64,000 bases of DNA from an uncultured Neglectibacter sp. (lineage in GTDB: Bacteria > Bacillota > Clostridia > Oscillospirales > Acutalibacteraceae). The stretch lies in NCBI GenBank assembly GCA_946554335.1, contig CAMNSA010000005.1, positions 78,392 to 142,391 on the forward strand, given 5' to 3'. How positions within the stretch are numbered: the stretch's first letter is position 1; every line of letters starts with the position of its first letter. Made by a program: the position numbers and the translations under genes. Shown one piece after another: positions 40,841-49,698 of the stretch. The notes beneath the pieces were generated by a model. The model made no database searches and was not told the DNA's origin. It saw nothing but the letters and a program-made list of their open reading frames with translations.

Positions 40841-41749
40841 TCAAACCTCTTCCTCTCCGGAGTGCTGCAGAAGCCTCTGAGGAACGAATCTGTGCATAGA
40901 GACATTGAAAAGCACGATGGAAAGGATCCAGAGAAGCACCGAAAGGCCCAAAAGGAACAGAGCGCTGAGTTTGATGGCTCCGGTGAGCTGGATCAGGTAC
41001 AGCAGAAGGAAAGGAAGCAGCAAGTAACCCATGGTCTGCAGGCCCTCCCCCACGCTTGCCACCCGGTCGATGATGAGGCTTAAAAACACCACGGAGAAAA
41101 AAGCCAGCGCCGGCATAAGCAGCAACAGTAAAATCAGCCAGTTCAGATTCAGGAAGAAGGGCGCAAGCAGCACCAGATCCGCTACGGAGACCGTAAGGGC
41201 AAATACCAGGAAGGAGATCAGGGAAAGCAGGACAGAAAGCACCGTACATCCAAATACCTTGGAGTGATACAGAGATCTCGCGCTCATGGAGGAAAGCAGC
41301 ACCGTTTCCAGGGTACCCGCCTCCTTTTCTCCCAAAAAGGACACGGAGGCGCAGGCCACCGAGCAGATCACCGGAACGCTTAAAAACAGGGCAGGGCAGA
41401 TCAGGGTGGTGAAGGCGGAAAACCAAGCCTGCCGGTAGTTAAGGCCCTGTGGGGAATCCAGAAGCTCCAGCACCTGCCGGGGCGCCCCGCTTCCCGCCGG
41501 AACGGGAAGCAAGGCGATCACCATGGAATACACCAGCGGCGATACCATAAGAAGCGCGAAGGGGGTGAGCATCAAAAGGGAGCGGATGCCCTTTCGCTTC
41601 CACAACGCCCCCAGGTCCTTTTTCACCATAAGCAGCTGTGAGCCGGTCAAAAATTTAGAAAGGCTGAGCTTCTTCTCCTGGCTCTTCGGCCGCTGTCCGG
41701 AGCCTGTCCGCCGGGAGCTTCTCCCGGACCGGTTCATTTCGCGGTTCAT
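40841..41749 (-). CDS. ABC transporter permease (ABC-2 type)
   Basis: A 302-residue membrane protein with a basic N-terminal tail, then six hydrophobic segments. VKKDLGALWKRKGIRSLLMLTPFALLMVSPLVY and CASVSFLGEKEAGTLETVLLSSMSARSLYHSKVFG are typical of ABC-2/Na-efflux or gliding-type permeases (the EKExGTLExLL amphipathic helix contacts the ATPase). Its start lies 95 nt inside the upstream ATPase gene in another frame, an unusually long overlap. Export substrate unknown. Confidence 0.85.
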   Translation of the reverse strand: MNREMNRSGRSSRRTGSGQRPKSQEKKLSLSKFLTGSQLLMVKKDLGALWKRKGIRSLLMLTPFALLMVSPLVYSMVIALLPVPAGSGAPRQVLELLDSPQGLNYRQAWFSAFTTLICPALFLSVPVICSVACASVSFLGEKEAGTLETVLLSSMSARSLYHSKVFGCTVLSVLLSLISFLVFALTVSVADLVLLAPFFLNLNWLILLLLLMPALAFFSVVFLSLIIDRVASVGEGLQTMGYLLLPFLLLYLIQLTGAIKLSALFLLGLSVLLWILSIVLFNVSMHRFVPQRLLQHSGEEEV

Positions 41750-42665
41750 CTTCCTCCTCCTCTCTTTTCAGTCCTTTTTCCATATACTGCCGATAGATCT
41801 CCTCCAAAGTGGGCTTTCGCAGCTTGGCTTCAATGATCTTCCCACCGCTCAGAACCACCTGAGAGATGAGCTGCGGCATTTCCTTTTCCGATTGGATCTC
41901 CTTACACCAGAATCCATCCTCATAGGAGAAGCCTTCGAGGGAACTTCCGTCCTCAGAAAAACGCAGAAGCGCCCGGTAATTCAGGCCCACCGTCTGTCTC
42001 AGACTCTCTAAGCTCCCCTTCAGACCGATCGCTCCATCCCGAAATACGGCAAAGGAGTCGCAGAGGCTTTCGGCAAAAAAGAAGTTTCCTGTACACAACA
42101 GCACCGTAAGACCCTCCTCCCCCACCAGATCCGTCAAAAGACTGCGCACGGCTTCTCTTCCCTCATAATCCATTCCCATAGGCAGCTCGTCCAGCAAAAG
42201 GACCTTGGGGAAGTGCATCAGCGCTCGGGCGAGAGAGGCCCTGCGCGCCGCGCTGGTGGGCAGCCGGGAGGCCGGCTGATCCCGCCAGGGGAATATCTCC
42301 AGACGGTGCATTAAAAAAGAGGCCCGGTCCTGAGCGTCGCTTTGAGACACACTCCCCAGTCCCGCGAAAAAACGCAGGTTTTCTCCCAGGGTCATGTGAG
42401 CGTAAAGCTGGGAGGTAGGGAGAGAAACCCCCAGTAAGCTATGAAGCCTCCCCCCCTCCACCAAGGGAGAGCAGCCCATTACCGCGCATTCTCCCCGGTC
42501 CGGACGAAGCAGGCCGGAAAGCAGGCGCAATAGGGTGGTTTTCCCGCAGCCCTTTTCTCCCACACAGGCGAACAGCGCCCCCTGAGGCACCTGAAGGTTC
42601 AGGCCCTGTAAGGCAGTGCGTTCTCCGAATTGCTTGGTAAGGTCAAAGGCTGTGACCGCGTCCAT
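41655..42665 (-). CDS. ABC transporter ATP-binding protein with atypical signature and H-loop
   Basis: A 336-residue ATPase partner of the downstream permease. Walker A GEKGCGKTT and Walker B KVLLLDELPMGMD are intact. Where LSGGQ is expected the sequence reads LPTSAARRASLARAL, and the switch His (normally TH before the xxEA stretch) reads LLCTGNFFFAESLCD, so both ATP-sandwich elements are altered. A C-terminal extension of about 100 residues ends in a charged tail that is the overlapped region. ATG at 42665 is 8 nt from AGGGGG. Either a degenerate or a regulated ABC system. Confidence 0.85.
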   Translation of the reverse strand: MDAVTAFDLTKQFGERTALQGLNLQVPQGALFACVGEKGCGKTTLLRLLSGLLRPDRGECAVMGCSPLVEGGRLHSLLGVSLPTSQLYAHMTLGENLRFFAGLGSVSQSDAQDRASFLMHRLEIFPWRDQPASRLPTSAARRASLARALMHFPKVLLLDELPMGMDYEGREAVRSLLTDLVGEEGLTVLLCTGNFFFAESLCDSFAVFRDGAIGLKGSLESLRQTVGLNYRALLRFSEDGSSLEGFSYEDGFWCKEIQSEKEMPQLISQVVLSGGKIIEAKLRKPTLEEIYRQYMEKGLKREEEEDEPRNEPVREKLPADRLRTAAEEPGEEAQPF

Positions 42666-42703
42666 ATCCATTCCCCCTGAAAATCGATGACATTCTCTCT
42701 TTG

Positions 42704-43306
42704 TCAATCCTGCTCATTGGTCGCCTTCGCGCTTGCTGCTTCCCGCTCTCTGAGATAAGTGGCCTCCAGATCGGACAGGTGGAGCTTTACCGCCAGCGGG
42801 TATTTGTCAAAGGCTCCGTTTAAAGCGAAGCTTCCTCCGCGCACGGACTCGTCGAAGCCGCCCATATGCCAGCGCACCGCCACGGCCTCCTGGGTCTTTA
42901 AGCGCACAAAACGCTCGATAAGGTACACGGATTTCTCCCCATGACCATAGGGGAAGGCGTCCTCAACCATATAATAGGGCTTTTTCTCCCAGGCGCCTGT
43001 CACCTCGTTTTTCACATTTCTCGTAGAGGCCTTATAGAACTGAGCCTTGCACACATCGTGCAGCAGAGCGCACAGGGCGAAGCTTTCCTCGCTGTCGCCC
43101 TCCTCAAAATACCGTTCCCGCATGACCCTATACACATTGAGGCTGTGGATGACCAGGCCATGAGGACAGGACAAATGGAATTTCGTACTGGCAGGCGCGG
43201 TGAAAAAATCCGTGGTTTTGAGCCAGGCAAGAAGCTTATCGCTGTTTTCCCTGGTAATACATCGATTGTAAATTTCGCAGAATTCAAGTTCGTACTGATT
43301 TTCCAT
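42704..43306 (-). CDS. HD-domain hydrolase
   Basis: A 200-residue HD-family phosphohydrolase: HGLVIHSLNVYRVMRE (first His), FALCALLHDVCKAQFYK (HD), EDAFPYGHGEKSVYLIERF and AVAVRWHMGGFD supply further ligands. Proteins of this size in Firmicutes are often annotated only as hydrolases; nucleotide or phosphoester substrates are likely. ATG at 43306 follows GGGAGGG; an upstream extension reads into repeat sequence. It precedes the ABC genes by 38 bp and may share their transcript. Confidence 0.85.
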   Translation of the reverse strand: MENQYELEFCEIYNRCITRENSDKLLAWLKTTDFFTAPASTKFHLSCPHGLVIHSLNVYRVMRERYFEEGDSEESFALCALLHDVCKAQFYKASTRNVKNEVTGAWEKKPYYMVEDAFPYGHGEKSVYLIERFVRLKTQEAVAVRWHMGGFDESVRGGSFALNGAFDKYPLAVKLHLSDLEATYLREREAASAKATNEQD

Positions 43307-43358
43307 CGCGATCCCTCCCATGTGAGCCAGTATAACAAAAAAAACGTTCTTTCGCAAT

Positions 43359-43480
43359 AAGTTGTTAGATTTTAGTCGTTGGATGTCAGATAAGGGCAAG
43401 GGCCTAAGGACTCTGGGGCAAGGGGGGACCAAGGTCGCCGCCAGCTAACCACTCAAATCAAACAACTTAAAGCTAAAACC
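43359..43480. repeat. Intergenic repeat with inverted ends
   Basis: Between the HD hydrolase and the M18 aminopeptidase terminator, AAGTTGTTAGATTTTAGTCG at the left and CAAACAACTTAAAGCTAAAA at the right form imperfect inverted ends. Similar ends flank other terminators in this window. No gene is seen here. Confidence 0.5.
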
Positions 43481-43493
43481 CCTGGTGATCAAA

Positions 43494-43519
43494 ATCCCCC
43501 CGGCGAAAGCCGGGGGGAT
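43494..43519 (-). terminator. M18 aminopeptidase terminator
   Basis: ATCCCCCCGGC-GAAA-GCCGGGGGGAT (11-bp perfect stem) followed by TTTTGATC on the minus strand. Confidence 0.9.
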
Positions 43520-43524
43520 ACATC

Positions 43525-44937
43525 TTATTTCGCTTCAAAATAAGCCTTAACGCCCAGATAAGTCATATACACATCCAGCTTGGAGACCACCTCGAAGGGG
43601 GCGTGCATGGAAAGCACCGGGACGCCAATATCGATCACGTCAGCGTTGAGTCTGGACACATCCAGCGCCACGGTCCCGCCGCCGCCCTGGTCCACCTTGC
43701 CCAGCTCCCCGATCTGCCAAATAACTCCGGCCTTGTCAAGGACGGACCGCACCCAGCCCAAAAACTCGGCGGAAGCATCGTTGCTGCCGCTTTTGCCTCT
43801 CGAGCCCGTATACTTGGCAACGCCTACGCCGCGGTTGAGGTAGCAGGAGTTCTGAGGCTCATAGGCCCCCGCGTAGGTGGGGTCAAAGGCCGCGGTCACA
43901 TCGGCGGAAAGACAGCTGGAAAGAGACCACACGCGCCGGGGAGAAAGCCCCTCGCTCTCCGCCAGATCGGCTACAAAGTATCTGAGGTACTCAGAGGCAA
44001 GGCCCGTGTTCCCCACACTGCCGATCTCCTCCTTATCCGCCAGGCACACCACCGCCGTTTTCTCCGGCGCCTTGCAGGAGAGAATGGCTTCCAAAGCAGG
44101 ATAGGCGCACACCCGGTCGTCATGTCCGTAAGCGCCGATCATGCTGCGGTCAAAGCCGATATCCACGGCCTGGAACGCAGGCACAAAGGAGATCTCCGCA
44201 GAGATCAGGTCTTCTTCCACAATGCCGTACCGATCGTTTAAGATCTTCATGATGTTGAGCTTATAGAGGTCAGCGCCCTCCTCACTGTCATAGGGCAGGC
44301 TTCCCGCCAGAATATTCAGATCTTCGCCGGTAAAGGCGTCGGAAAGCTTCTTGGCCATCTGATCCTTCCCCAGATGAGGCAGGATGTCCGTGATGGTGAA
44401 CTGAGGCTCGCCGGGCTTTTCGCCCAGGCAGACGGTGATCTCGCTGCCGTCCTTGCGCACGATCTTGCCGTGCATGGAAAGGGGAATGGCCGTCCACTGA
44501 TACTTCTTGATGCCGCCGTAGTAGTGGGTCTTTAAAAGGGCCAGCTCATTGGACTCATACAGCGGTATGGGCTTCAGGTCGATCCTGGGGTTATCGATAT
44601 GAGCGGCCGCAATGCGCACGCCCTCGCTTGCCCCCTTCTTGCCGATCACCGCGAGGCAGATCGCCTTGCCGCGGTTGTTGTAATACACCTTGTCCCCGGG
44701 CTGGTAATGACGATTGGGATCAAAGGGGACAAAGCCCTGCTTTTCGGCGGCCTTCACGGAAAAGTCTACGGACTCCCGCTCTGTTTTCGCCGCGTTTAGG
44801 AACGCCTTATATCCCTCGGCGAATTTCTCCGCCTTTTTCATTCCCTTTTCCCCCGCCTTTTTCGGGCCGCTGGTCTTATCCCGAAGCAGCACTTCGGAAA
44901 GCTTCTTTACATTTTTCTTTTCCTGTCCTCTTGCCAT
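43525..44937 (-). CDS. M18 family aminopeptidase
   Basis: A 470-residue zinc aminopeptidase removing N-terminal, often acidic, residues from peptides. Motifs: GVRIAAAHIDNPRIDLKP (first metal His), GHDDRVCAYPAL, CLADKEEIGSVGNTGL (catalytic Glu pair) and VPVLSMHAPFEVVSKLD (last His). An N-terminal charged region of 60 residues is longer than usual. ATG has GGAAGCG upstream. Probably cytoplasmic peptide turnover; tetrahedral dodecamer by family. Confidence 0.93.
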   Translation of the reverse strand: MARGQEKKNVKKLSEVLLRDKTSGPKKAGEKGMKKAEKFAEGYKAFLNAAKTERESVDFSVKAAEKQGFVPFDPNRHYQPGDKVYYNNRGKAICLAVIGKKGASEGVRIAAAHIDNPRIDLKPIPLYESNELALLKTHYYGGIKKYQWTAIPLSMHGKIVRKDGSEITVCLGEKPGEPQFTITDILPHLGKDQMAKKLSDAFTGEDLNILAGSLPYDSEEGADLYKLNIMKILNDRYGIVEEDLISAEISFVPAFQAVDIGFDRSMIGAYGHDDRVCAYPALEAILSCKAPEKTAVVCLADKEEIGSVGNTGLASEYLRYFVADLAESEGLSPRRVWSLSSCLSADVTAAFDPTYAGAYEPQNSCYLNRGVGVAKYTGSRGKSGSNDASAEFLGWVRSVLDKAGVIWQIGELGKVDQGGGGTVALDVSRLNADVIDIGVPVLSMHAPFEVVSKLDVYMTYLGVKAYFEAK

Positions 44938-45056
44938 CTTTACGCTTCCTCTCTGTCAATTTTACAGGCTCCGGCCGCTTTCCCCGCAAAGGATCTCTGC
45001 CGGCTTCCCGATTTTTTAAAACCTATCCTACACTTTACTCCCCCTGGAAAGAAAAG

Positions 45057-45986
45057 TCAATTCAAAAGCTCCTTTTGAGCCATATCGTAATAACAATAGA
45101 TCCGGTATCCTGCCGGACCGTAGAGCCTTTGAAGCCCGGAATAGGTATAGCCGATAAAGCTCTTCGCAAGTCCTCTCTCCTTCAAATAAGCCGTGCCCTC
45201 TGCCACCAGGCGTTTGGCGACGCCCTGCCCCTGATGGCGGGAAGCTACCGCCGTACACCCGATGCTTCCGGTGTTTTCTCCCTCGCCCTCGGTACTCACC
45301 AGCACGGCCCCCAGCACTTCCCCCTCCCGAACCGCCAGAAGCGCCCGGGTATTGGAACTTTCCTCGTACAAGGACAACGGCTGATAAAAGGGAAGAAATT
45401 CCTCCTCCGCGTCCTGCACACAGAAAAGGACCTGAGGCAGGTCTTCCGGAACGCCGAACCGGAAAGCAATGCCCTCAAAACGCTTCTCAAGCCCAATTTT
45501 ATTGAGATCGACCTCGGACAGTTCCGCGATCAAATCGAAGCAGTTTCCCTCTCCCCAGCTGTGGGAATAGCCCCTTTTGTGGAAAAAGCCGGTAAAATCC
45601 TCCTTGAGAAGCTCCTTTGGCAGCGCTTCCTCCCACAGCGGCTGGGAAAAGGGCATGACGGCGGTGGGAACGCCCGGCGTCAGGTAATCCTCTCCGGCGC
45701 CGATGTGGATGGTCGCTTCCCCCTTCTCTCGAAGAAAGGTTTCCGCCTGTTCCAAAAGGGAGCTGCCGATCCCCCGGCGGCGGCTGTCCTCGTCCACACA
45801 CAACAGATAGACTGTGCCTTCGTGAAGCACACAGGCGCCGTTCAGCCTTCCGTCCTCCCGCCTGCTCTCGAACACCTGATTTTCAGGGTTGGACAAAAGG
45901 CTTCGCGCCGTCTGCTCTTTTCGTATGACAAAGGGAAAGTTTCTCCGGAAAAGGCGGTAAAGCTCTTCTCCCAATTTCTCTCTCAC
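45057..45986 (-). CDS. Tandem GNAT acetyltransferase
   Basis: A 309-residue protein with two GNAT domains. The first (about 1-150) has VDEDSRRRGIGSSLLEQAETFLRE; the second (about 170-309) has VASRHQGQGVAKRLVAEGTAYLKERG, both matching the acetyl-CoA loop (Q/RxxGxG/A). The N-domain contains the pattern of acyl-CoA-dependent sensors and may be structural. Start is GTG at 45986, overlapping the upstream transglycosylase stop as GTGA, indicating coupling. Substrate unknown. Confidence 0.85.
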   Translation of the reverse strand: MREKLGEELYRLFRRNFPFVIRKEQTARSLLSNPENQVFESRREDGRLNGACVLHEGTVYLLCVDEDSRRRGIGSSLLEQAETFLREKGEATIHIGAGEDYLTPGVPTAVMPFSQPLWEEALPKELLKEDFTGFFHKRGYSHSWGEGNCFDLIAELSEVDLNKIGLEKRFEGIAFRFGVPEDLPQVLFCVQDAEEEFLPFYQPLSLYEESSNTRALLAVREGEVLGAVLVSTEGEGENTGSIGCTAVASRHQGQGVAKRLVAEGTAYLKERGLAKSFIGYTYSGLQRLYGPAGYRIYCYYDMAQKELLN

Positions 45987-46552
45987 GGCGATCTCCCTTC
46001 TTTGTAAAGCGCCTCATAGCGCTTCAAGGCGCTGTTCACTTTTTTCACATAGCTGTCTGTTTCGGGATATGGGATGGTGTGCAGGCTCTCGCCGTCGCTG
46101 GAATACTGCTCCTGGGAAAGCCAGCCCCCCACATTTCCCATGCCCGCGTTATAGGCGCACAAAGCCACATCCAGGCTCTCGTACTGATCCAGCAGAAGCC
46201 GGAGCAGCGCGCAGCCGCAATGAATATTGTCAGAGGGATCGAATGGATCCTGCCCTCCGTTCTCAGGAGGATAAAGGGAAGCGATCCATTGGAAGGTGGA
46301 GGGAGTCAGCTGCATCAGCCCCTGGGCTCCCGCCCGGGACACCGCTTTTTCCCGGAATCCGCTTTCCGTGCGGATCACCGCATAGACAAGCAGCGGATCC
46401 AGGGCGAATTCTTCAGCCTCACGCTCCACCAGCTCTTCATACTGTCTGGGATAGAGGAACTTCATGGCGCTTTTCGTGATCCCGGGGCCGAATCCAATTC
46501 CCACCGCCGCGATCACCAAAAGAACCAGCAGAACTCCCAGCCGTCTTTTCAT
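45983..46552 (-). CDS. Lytic transglycosylase (SLT family)
   Basis: A 189-residue membrane-anchored or exported enzyme cutting peptidoglycan glycan strands. Signal/anchor helix (residues 4-24), then the Slt70-like domain with catalytic Glu in VYAVIRTESGFREKAVSRAGAQGLMQLTP and CAYNAGMGNVGGWL. Short, without LysM. It sits between the Sua5-CoaE fusion and the GNAT gene in one close-packed operon. Confidence 0.9.
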   Translation of the reverse strand: MKRRLGVLLVLLVIAAVGIGFGPGITKSAMKFLYPRQYEELVEREAEEFALDPLLVYAVIRTESGFREKAVSRAGAQGLMQLTPSTFQWIASLYPPENGGQDPFDPSDNIHCGCALLRLLLDQYESLDVALCAYNAGMGNVGGWLSQEQYSSDGESLHTIPYPETDSYVKKVNSALKRYEALYKEGRSP

Positions 46553-46564
46553 ACTCGTTTCCTC

Positions 46565-48157
46565 CTACAGCTCCCAAAGCGCGGACTCCACCTGAGAAGA
46601 AAGGGTCTCCTTCTCCTCGTTTTCTATCACACAGTCTGCCCGATTGAGATAAAAAGACTCCTCTCTCTGGGCGTTCATCCGGGCAAGAGCCTGTTCCTCC
46701 GTAATGGGATCCCGCTCAAGGATCCTCCTAAGGCGGGTCTCCTTTCCGGCCGTCACCACCAGGATCCGGCGGCAGGCGCTGTCAAGCCCCGCCTCGAACA
46801 GGGTGGGCGCGTCCAAAAAGACAAGGGGGCTGCTTTGAGCCTCCTTCAAGGCACTTCGCACCGCCTGTAAAATTCTGGGAAAAGTGATCTCCTCCAGCCG
46901 CTTTTTCCCCTGGGGAGTCGAAAAGGCTCGAGCGGCGAGGGCCTTTCTGTCTAAGATCCCATCAGGGGCGACCTCTTCCCCGAAGGCTTTTCTCAACCCT
47001 TCGATACATCCTTCATCATAGACCGCCGGACTGCGGGTCAAGGCGTCGCAGTCAATGACCGGAAACCCCTTCTCCCGCAAAAGTACTCCCACAGTGGACT
47101 TTCCCGCTCCGGTAGGCCCGGTAAGGCCCACCACACAGGGTCCCTCCGGCTTCTCTACTCGAAAGGCCGCCGCGCGGATCAGCCGGTTATACACCGCAAG
47201 GCCCATTCCCCGTTTGGAAGGACAATGGCCCCAGGCCTCCTTGGCTCCCAGCTCATCCAGACGGCACAGAGCGGAAAACAGCCTGTGGGCCTGAGTCTCC
47301 TGATCGTAGCGGCCGCCAAGGCTCACAAAAGGGCCCTGCAAAAAGGCTTCGTCCTCCTGAAAGCATAGGGCAAAGGCGTCCTTCTGCCGGTTCACATATT
47401 CTCCGAATTCCTCTGGGGAAGCGTCCAGCAGCGTCAGCCGGGCTTTCGGGGCATAGTGCTTGTATTTCATGCCGGGTGAGGCGGCTTTTCTTCCCGTTTC
47501 CAGCATTTTCAGCACGGCGCTGTCCACCCCGATGTCCGGCAGCACCCGGGAAAGCTGCTCCACGGTAACTCCGCCGGGGCGCAGCACCTTAGGCGTCTCT
47601 TCGGCAAGGGTGACCACAGTGGACTCCACGCCCACCGCACAGTCTCCCCCGTCAAGCAAGGCGTCCACGCGGCCGGTAAGGTCCGCGCACACATGGGCGA
47701 AACGGGTGGGGCTGGGCTTGCCGGACAGGTTGGCGGAGGGGGCGGCCAAAGGCACGCCGGCCGCGTCGATCACCGCCCGGGCAATGGAATTGCCGGGCAT
47801 CCGTACCGCCACGGTATCTAAGCCCCCGCTGGTCTCTCTGGGGACAAGCTCAGACTTCTTCAAAATGATGGTAAGAGGGCCGGGCCAAAAGGCCTCCATC
47901 AGCTTCTTCGCGGCTTCCGGGACCTCCTTCACCAGCGGAGAGATCGCTTCTCTCTTACTGATGTGAACGATCAGCGGATTATCCGAAGGGCGGCCCTTGG
48001 CTAAATAGATCTTTTTCACTGCCTGGGGATCCAGAGCGTTGGCCGCCAGACCGTACACTGTCTCGGTGGGGATGGCCACCAGGCCCCCCTCCCGCAGGAT
48101 GGCCCCCGCGCGGGCAATATCGGCGGTTTTTCCGCCGTCTAACAGCTGTGTTTCCAT
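46565..48157 (-). CDS. Fusion of threonylcarbamoyl-AMP synthase (Sua5/TsaC) and dephospho-CoA kinase (CoaE)
   Basis: A 530-residue single reading frame joining two conserved enzymes. Residues 1-335 are a full Sua5: YrdC domain with VAIPTETVYGLAANA, KGRPSDNPLIVHI, VAVRMPGNS and APSANLSGKPSPT, then the Sua5 C-terminal domain ending GMGLAVYNRLIRAA. Residues 341-530 are CoaE: GLTGPTGAGKST (344-355), VIDCDALTRS and the lid/core helices ending in an amphipathic helix. Sua5 starts t6A modification of ANN-decoding tRNAs, CoaE finishes CoA. No stop or ribosome site separates them. It follows prfA by 1 nt. Confidence 0.92.
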   Translation of the reverse strand: METQLLDGGKTADIARAGAILREGGLVAIPTETVYGLAANALDPQAVKKIYLAKGRPSDNPLIVHISKREAISPLVKEVPEAAKKLMEAFWPGPLTIILKKSELVPRETSGGLDTVAVRMPGNSIARAVIDAAGVPLAAPSANLSGKPSPTRFAHVCADLTGRVDALLDGGDCAVGVESTVVTLAEETPKVLRPGGVTVEQLSRVLPDIGVDSAVLKMLETGRKAASPGMKYKHYAPKARLTLLDASPEEFGEYVNRQKDAFALCFQEDEAFLQGPFVSLGGRYDQETQAHRLFSALCRLDELGAKEAWGHCPSKRGMGLAVYNRLIRAAAFRVEKPEGPCVVGLTGPTGAGKSTVGVLLREKGFPVIDCDALTRSPAVYDEGCIEGLRKAFGEEVAPDGILDRKALAARAFSTPQGKKRLEEITFPRILQAVRSALKEAQSSPLVFLDAPTLFEAGLDSACRRILVVTAGKETRLRRILERDPITEEQALARMNAQREESFYLNRADCVIENEEKETLSSQVESALWEL

Positions 48158-48158
48158 T

Positions 48159-49226
48159 TCAGTTCTCCGCCTCCAGCCGGGCTGCCCTGTCCGCCGCGAT
48201 CAGCGGGTCAATGACCTGATCCAACTCGCCGCCCAGGATCTCCTCCAGATGGTAAAGGCTCAGGCCGATGCGGTGGTCCGTAACCCGGGTCTGGGGATAG
48301 TTATAGGTGCGGATGCGCTCAGAGCGGTCGCCGGTCCCCACCTGGCTTTTGCGTTCCTCAGCCACCTGGGCCTCCGCCTTTGCCCGCTCTTTATCGAGAA
48401 GCCTGGCTCTGAGCACCTTCATGGCCTTATCCTTGTTTTTCAGCTGACTGCGCTCATCCTGGCACTCCACCACCATGCCGGTGGGAAGGTGGGTAATCCG
48501 GATGGCGGAGGAGGTCTTGTTGATGTGCTGGCCCCCCGCGCCGCTGGAGCGGAATGTGTCGATCTGCAGGTCCTTAGGGTCGATCTCCAATTCCACCTCC
48601 TCGGCTTCCGGCAGCACCGCCACGGTGGCGGTGGAGGTGTGGATGCGCCCCTGAGCCTCCGTTTCCGGGACCCGCTGCACCCGATGGACGCCGCTTTCAA
48701 ACTTCAGCCTGGAATAGGCGCCTTCCCCATCAATGAGGAAGCTTACCTCCTTAAAGCCGCCCAGCTCGGTCTCATTCAGCGACACCACTTCTGTCTTCCA
48801 GCCTCTGTGCTGGGCGTACATCGAGTACATCCGGTACAGCACTCCGGCGAAGAGGGCGGCCTCTTCCCCTCCCGCACCGCCGCGGATCTCCACGATCACA
48901 TTCTTCTCGTCGTTGGGGTCATGGGGCAGCAGCAAAAGCTTGATCTGCTCCTCCAAAGCAGAAAGGTGAGCGGACGCCTCCTTGATCTCCTCCTGTACAA
49001 GCTCCCGCATCTCCCGGTCAGAGCTTTCCTCCAGCAGCTCCTTTGCTTCTCTGAGCCTTCTTTCCCAGTCTCTATATTGCCGGTAGCTTTCCACAATGGG
49101 GGAAAGCTCCTTGTGCTCCTTCATCAGGGCGGAATACAGCGCCTGATCCGCGGCGCTTTGCGGGTCATAGAGCTTTAGATTCAGCTCCTCCAAACGGTTT
49201 TCAAAAACCTGTAAATTTTCAAACAT
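48159..49226 (-). CDS. prfA: Peptide chain release factor 1
   Basis: Terminates translation at UAA and UAG. The 355-residue protein has the codon-recognition motif PxT as RVPETEAQG, the catalytic GGQ in [21 protein letters not shown], and the RNA-binding end [16 protein letters not shown]. Usual length. It leads a compact operon with the Sua5-CoaE fusion (gap 1 nt). ATG has AGGAAAC upstream. Confidence 0.97.
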   Translation of the reverse strand: MFENLQVFENRLEELNLKLYDPQSAADQALYSALMKEHKELSPIVESYRQYRDWERRLREAKELLEESSDREMRELVQEEIKEASAHLSALEEQIKLLLLPHDPNDEKNVIVEIRGGAGGEEAALFAGVLYRMYSMYAQHRGWKTEVVSLNETELGGFKEVSFLIDGEGAYSRLKFESGVHRVQRVPETEAQGRIHTSTATVAVLPEAEEVELEIDPKDLQIDTFRSSGAGGQHINKTSSAIRITHLPTGMVVECQDERSQLKNKDKAMKVLRARLLDKERAKAEAQVAEERKSQVGTGDRSERIRTYNYPQTRVTDHRIGLSLYHLEEILGGELDQVIDPLIAADRAARLEAEN

Positions 49227-49303
49227 AAAGTTTCCTCTTTTCCTTTTTGCCTGTGGTAGTCTGACTCAGGCCCTTAAAAAAGGGCAGTAAAAGGAAAAGG
49301 AAG

Positions 49304-49501
49304 CTACTGCTCGTCTCCCGTATTTTCGCGAAGGATCTTTTTGATGTTTTTCTCGCACTTGAGCCGGGGGACCATTACCTCTCTTCCGCAGCCAAGGCAC
49401 TTGATCTTGAAGTCCATGCCGGAACGCAGCACGGTAAACTCAAAGCTGCCGCAGGGATGAGGCTTCTTCATGCGCAGCACATCTCCCACTCTCACATCCA
49501 T
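49304..49501 (-). CDS. DUF951 family protein
   Basis: A 65-residue protein: VGDVLRMKKPHPCGSFEFTVLRSGMDFKIKCLGCGREVMVPR is the DUF951 signature, with a CxxC zinc-like pair and an upstream Cys. Conserved across Clostridia and usually near translation or chromosome genes; function not established. ATG follows GAAAGGGAG. It precedes prfA by 77 bp on the same strand. Confidence 0.92.
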   Translation of the reverse strand: MDVRVGDVLRMKKPHPCGSFEFTVLRSGMDFKIKCLGCGREVMVPRLKCEKNIKKILRENTGDEQ

Positions 49502-49644
49502 GGCGCATTCTCCCTTTCTTTTGTTCTGGTTTCGTCTGTTTCAAAAAGCCAATGCGGCCGCAGCTGCCGCGGCTGTTTTGCTGCATAGCAGTTGCTATTA
49601 TATACCATTTTTATGGATTTGAAAAGTCGAAAGACCGCCAAGGC

Positions 49645-49692
49645 AAAAAAGAAAAGGGCTTTCTCCCATCTAAAGAGAGAGAAAGCCCCTTT
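49645..49692 (-). terminator. dnaJ terminator
   Basis: AAAGGGCTTTCTC pairs with GAGAAAGCCCCTTT allowing one bulge, followed by TTTTCTTTTTTG on the minus strand. Confidence 0.85.
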
Positions 49693-49698
49693 CCTGTT

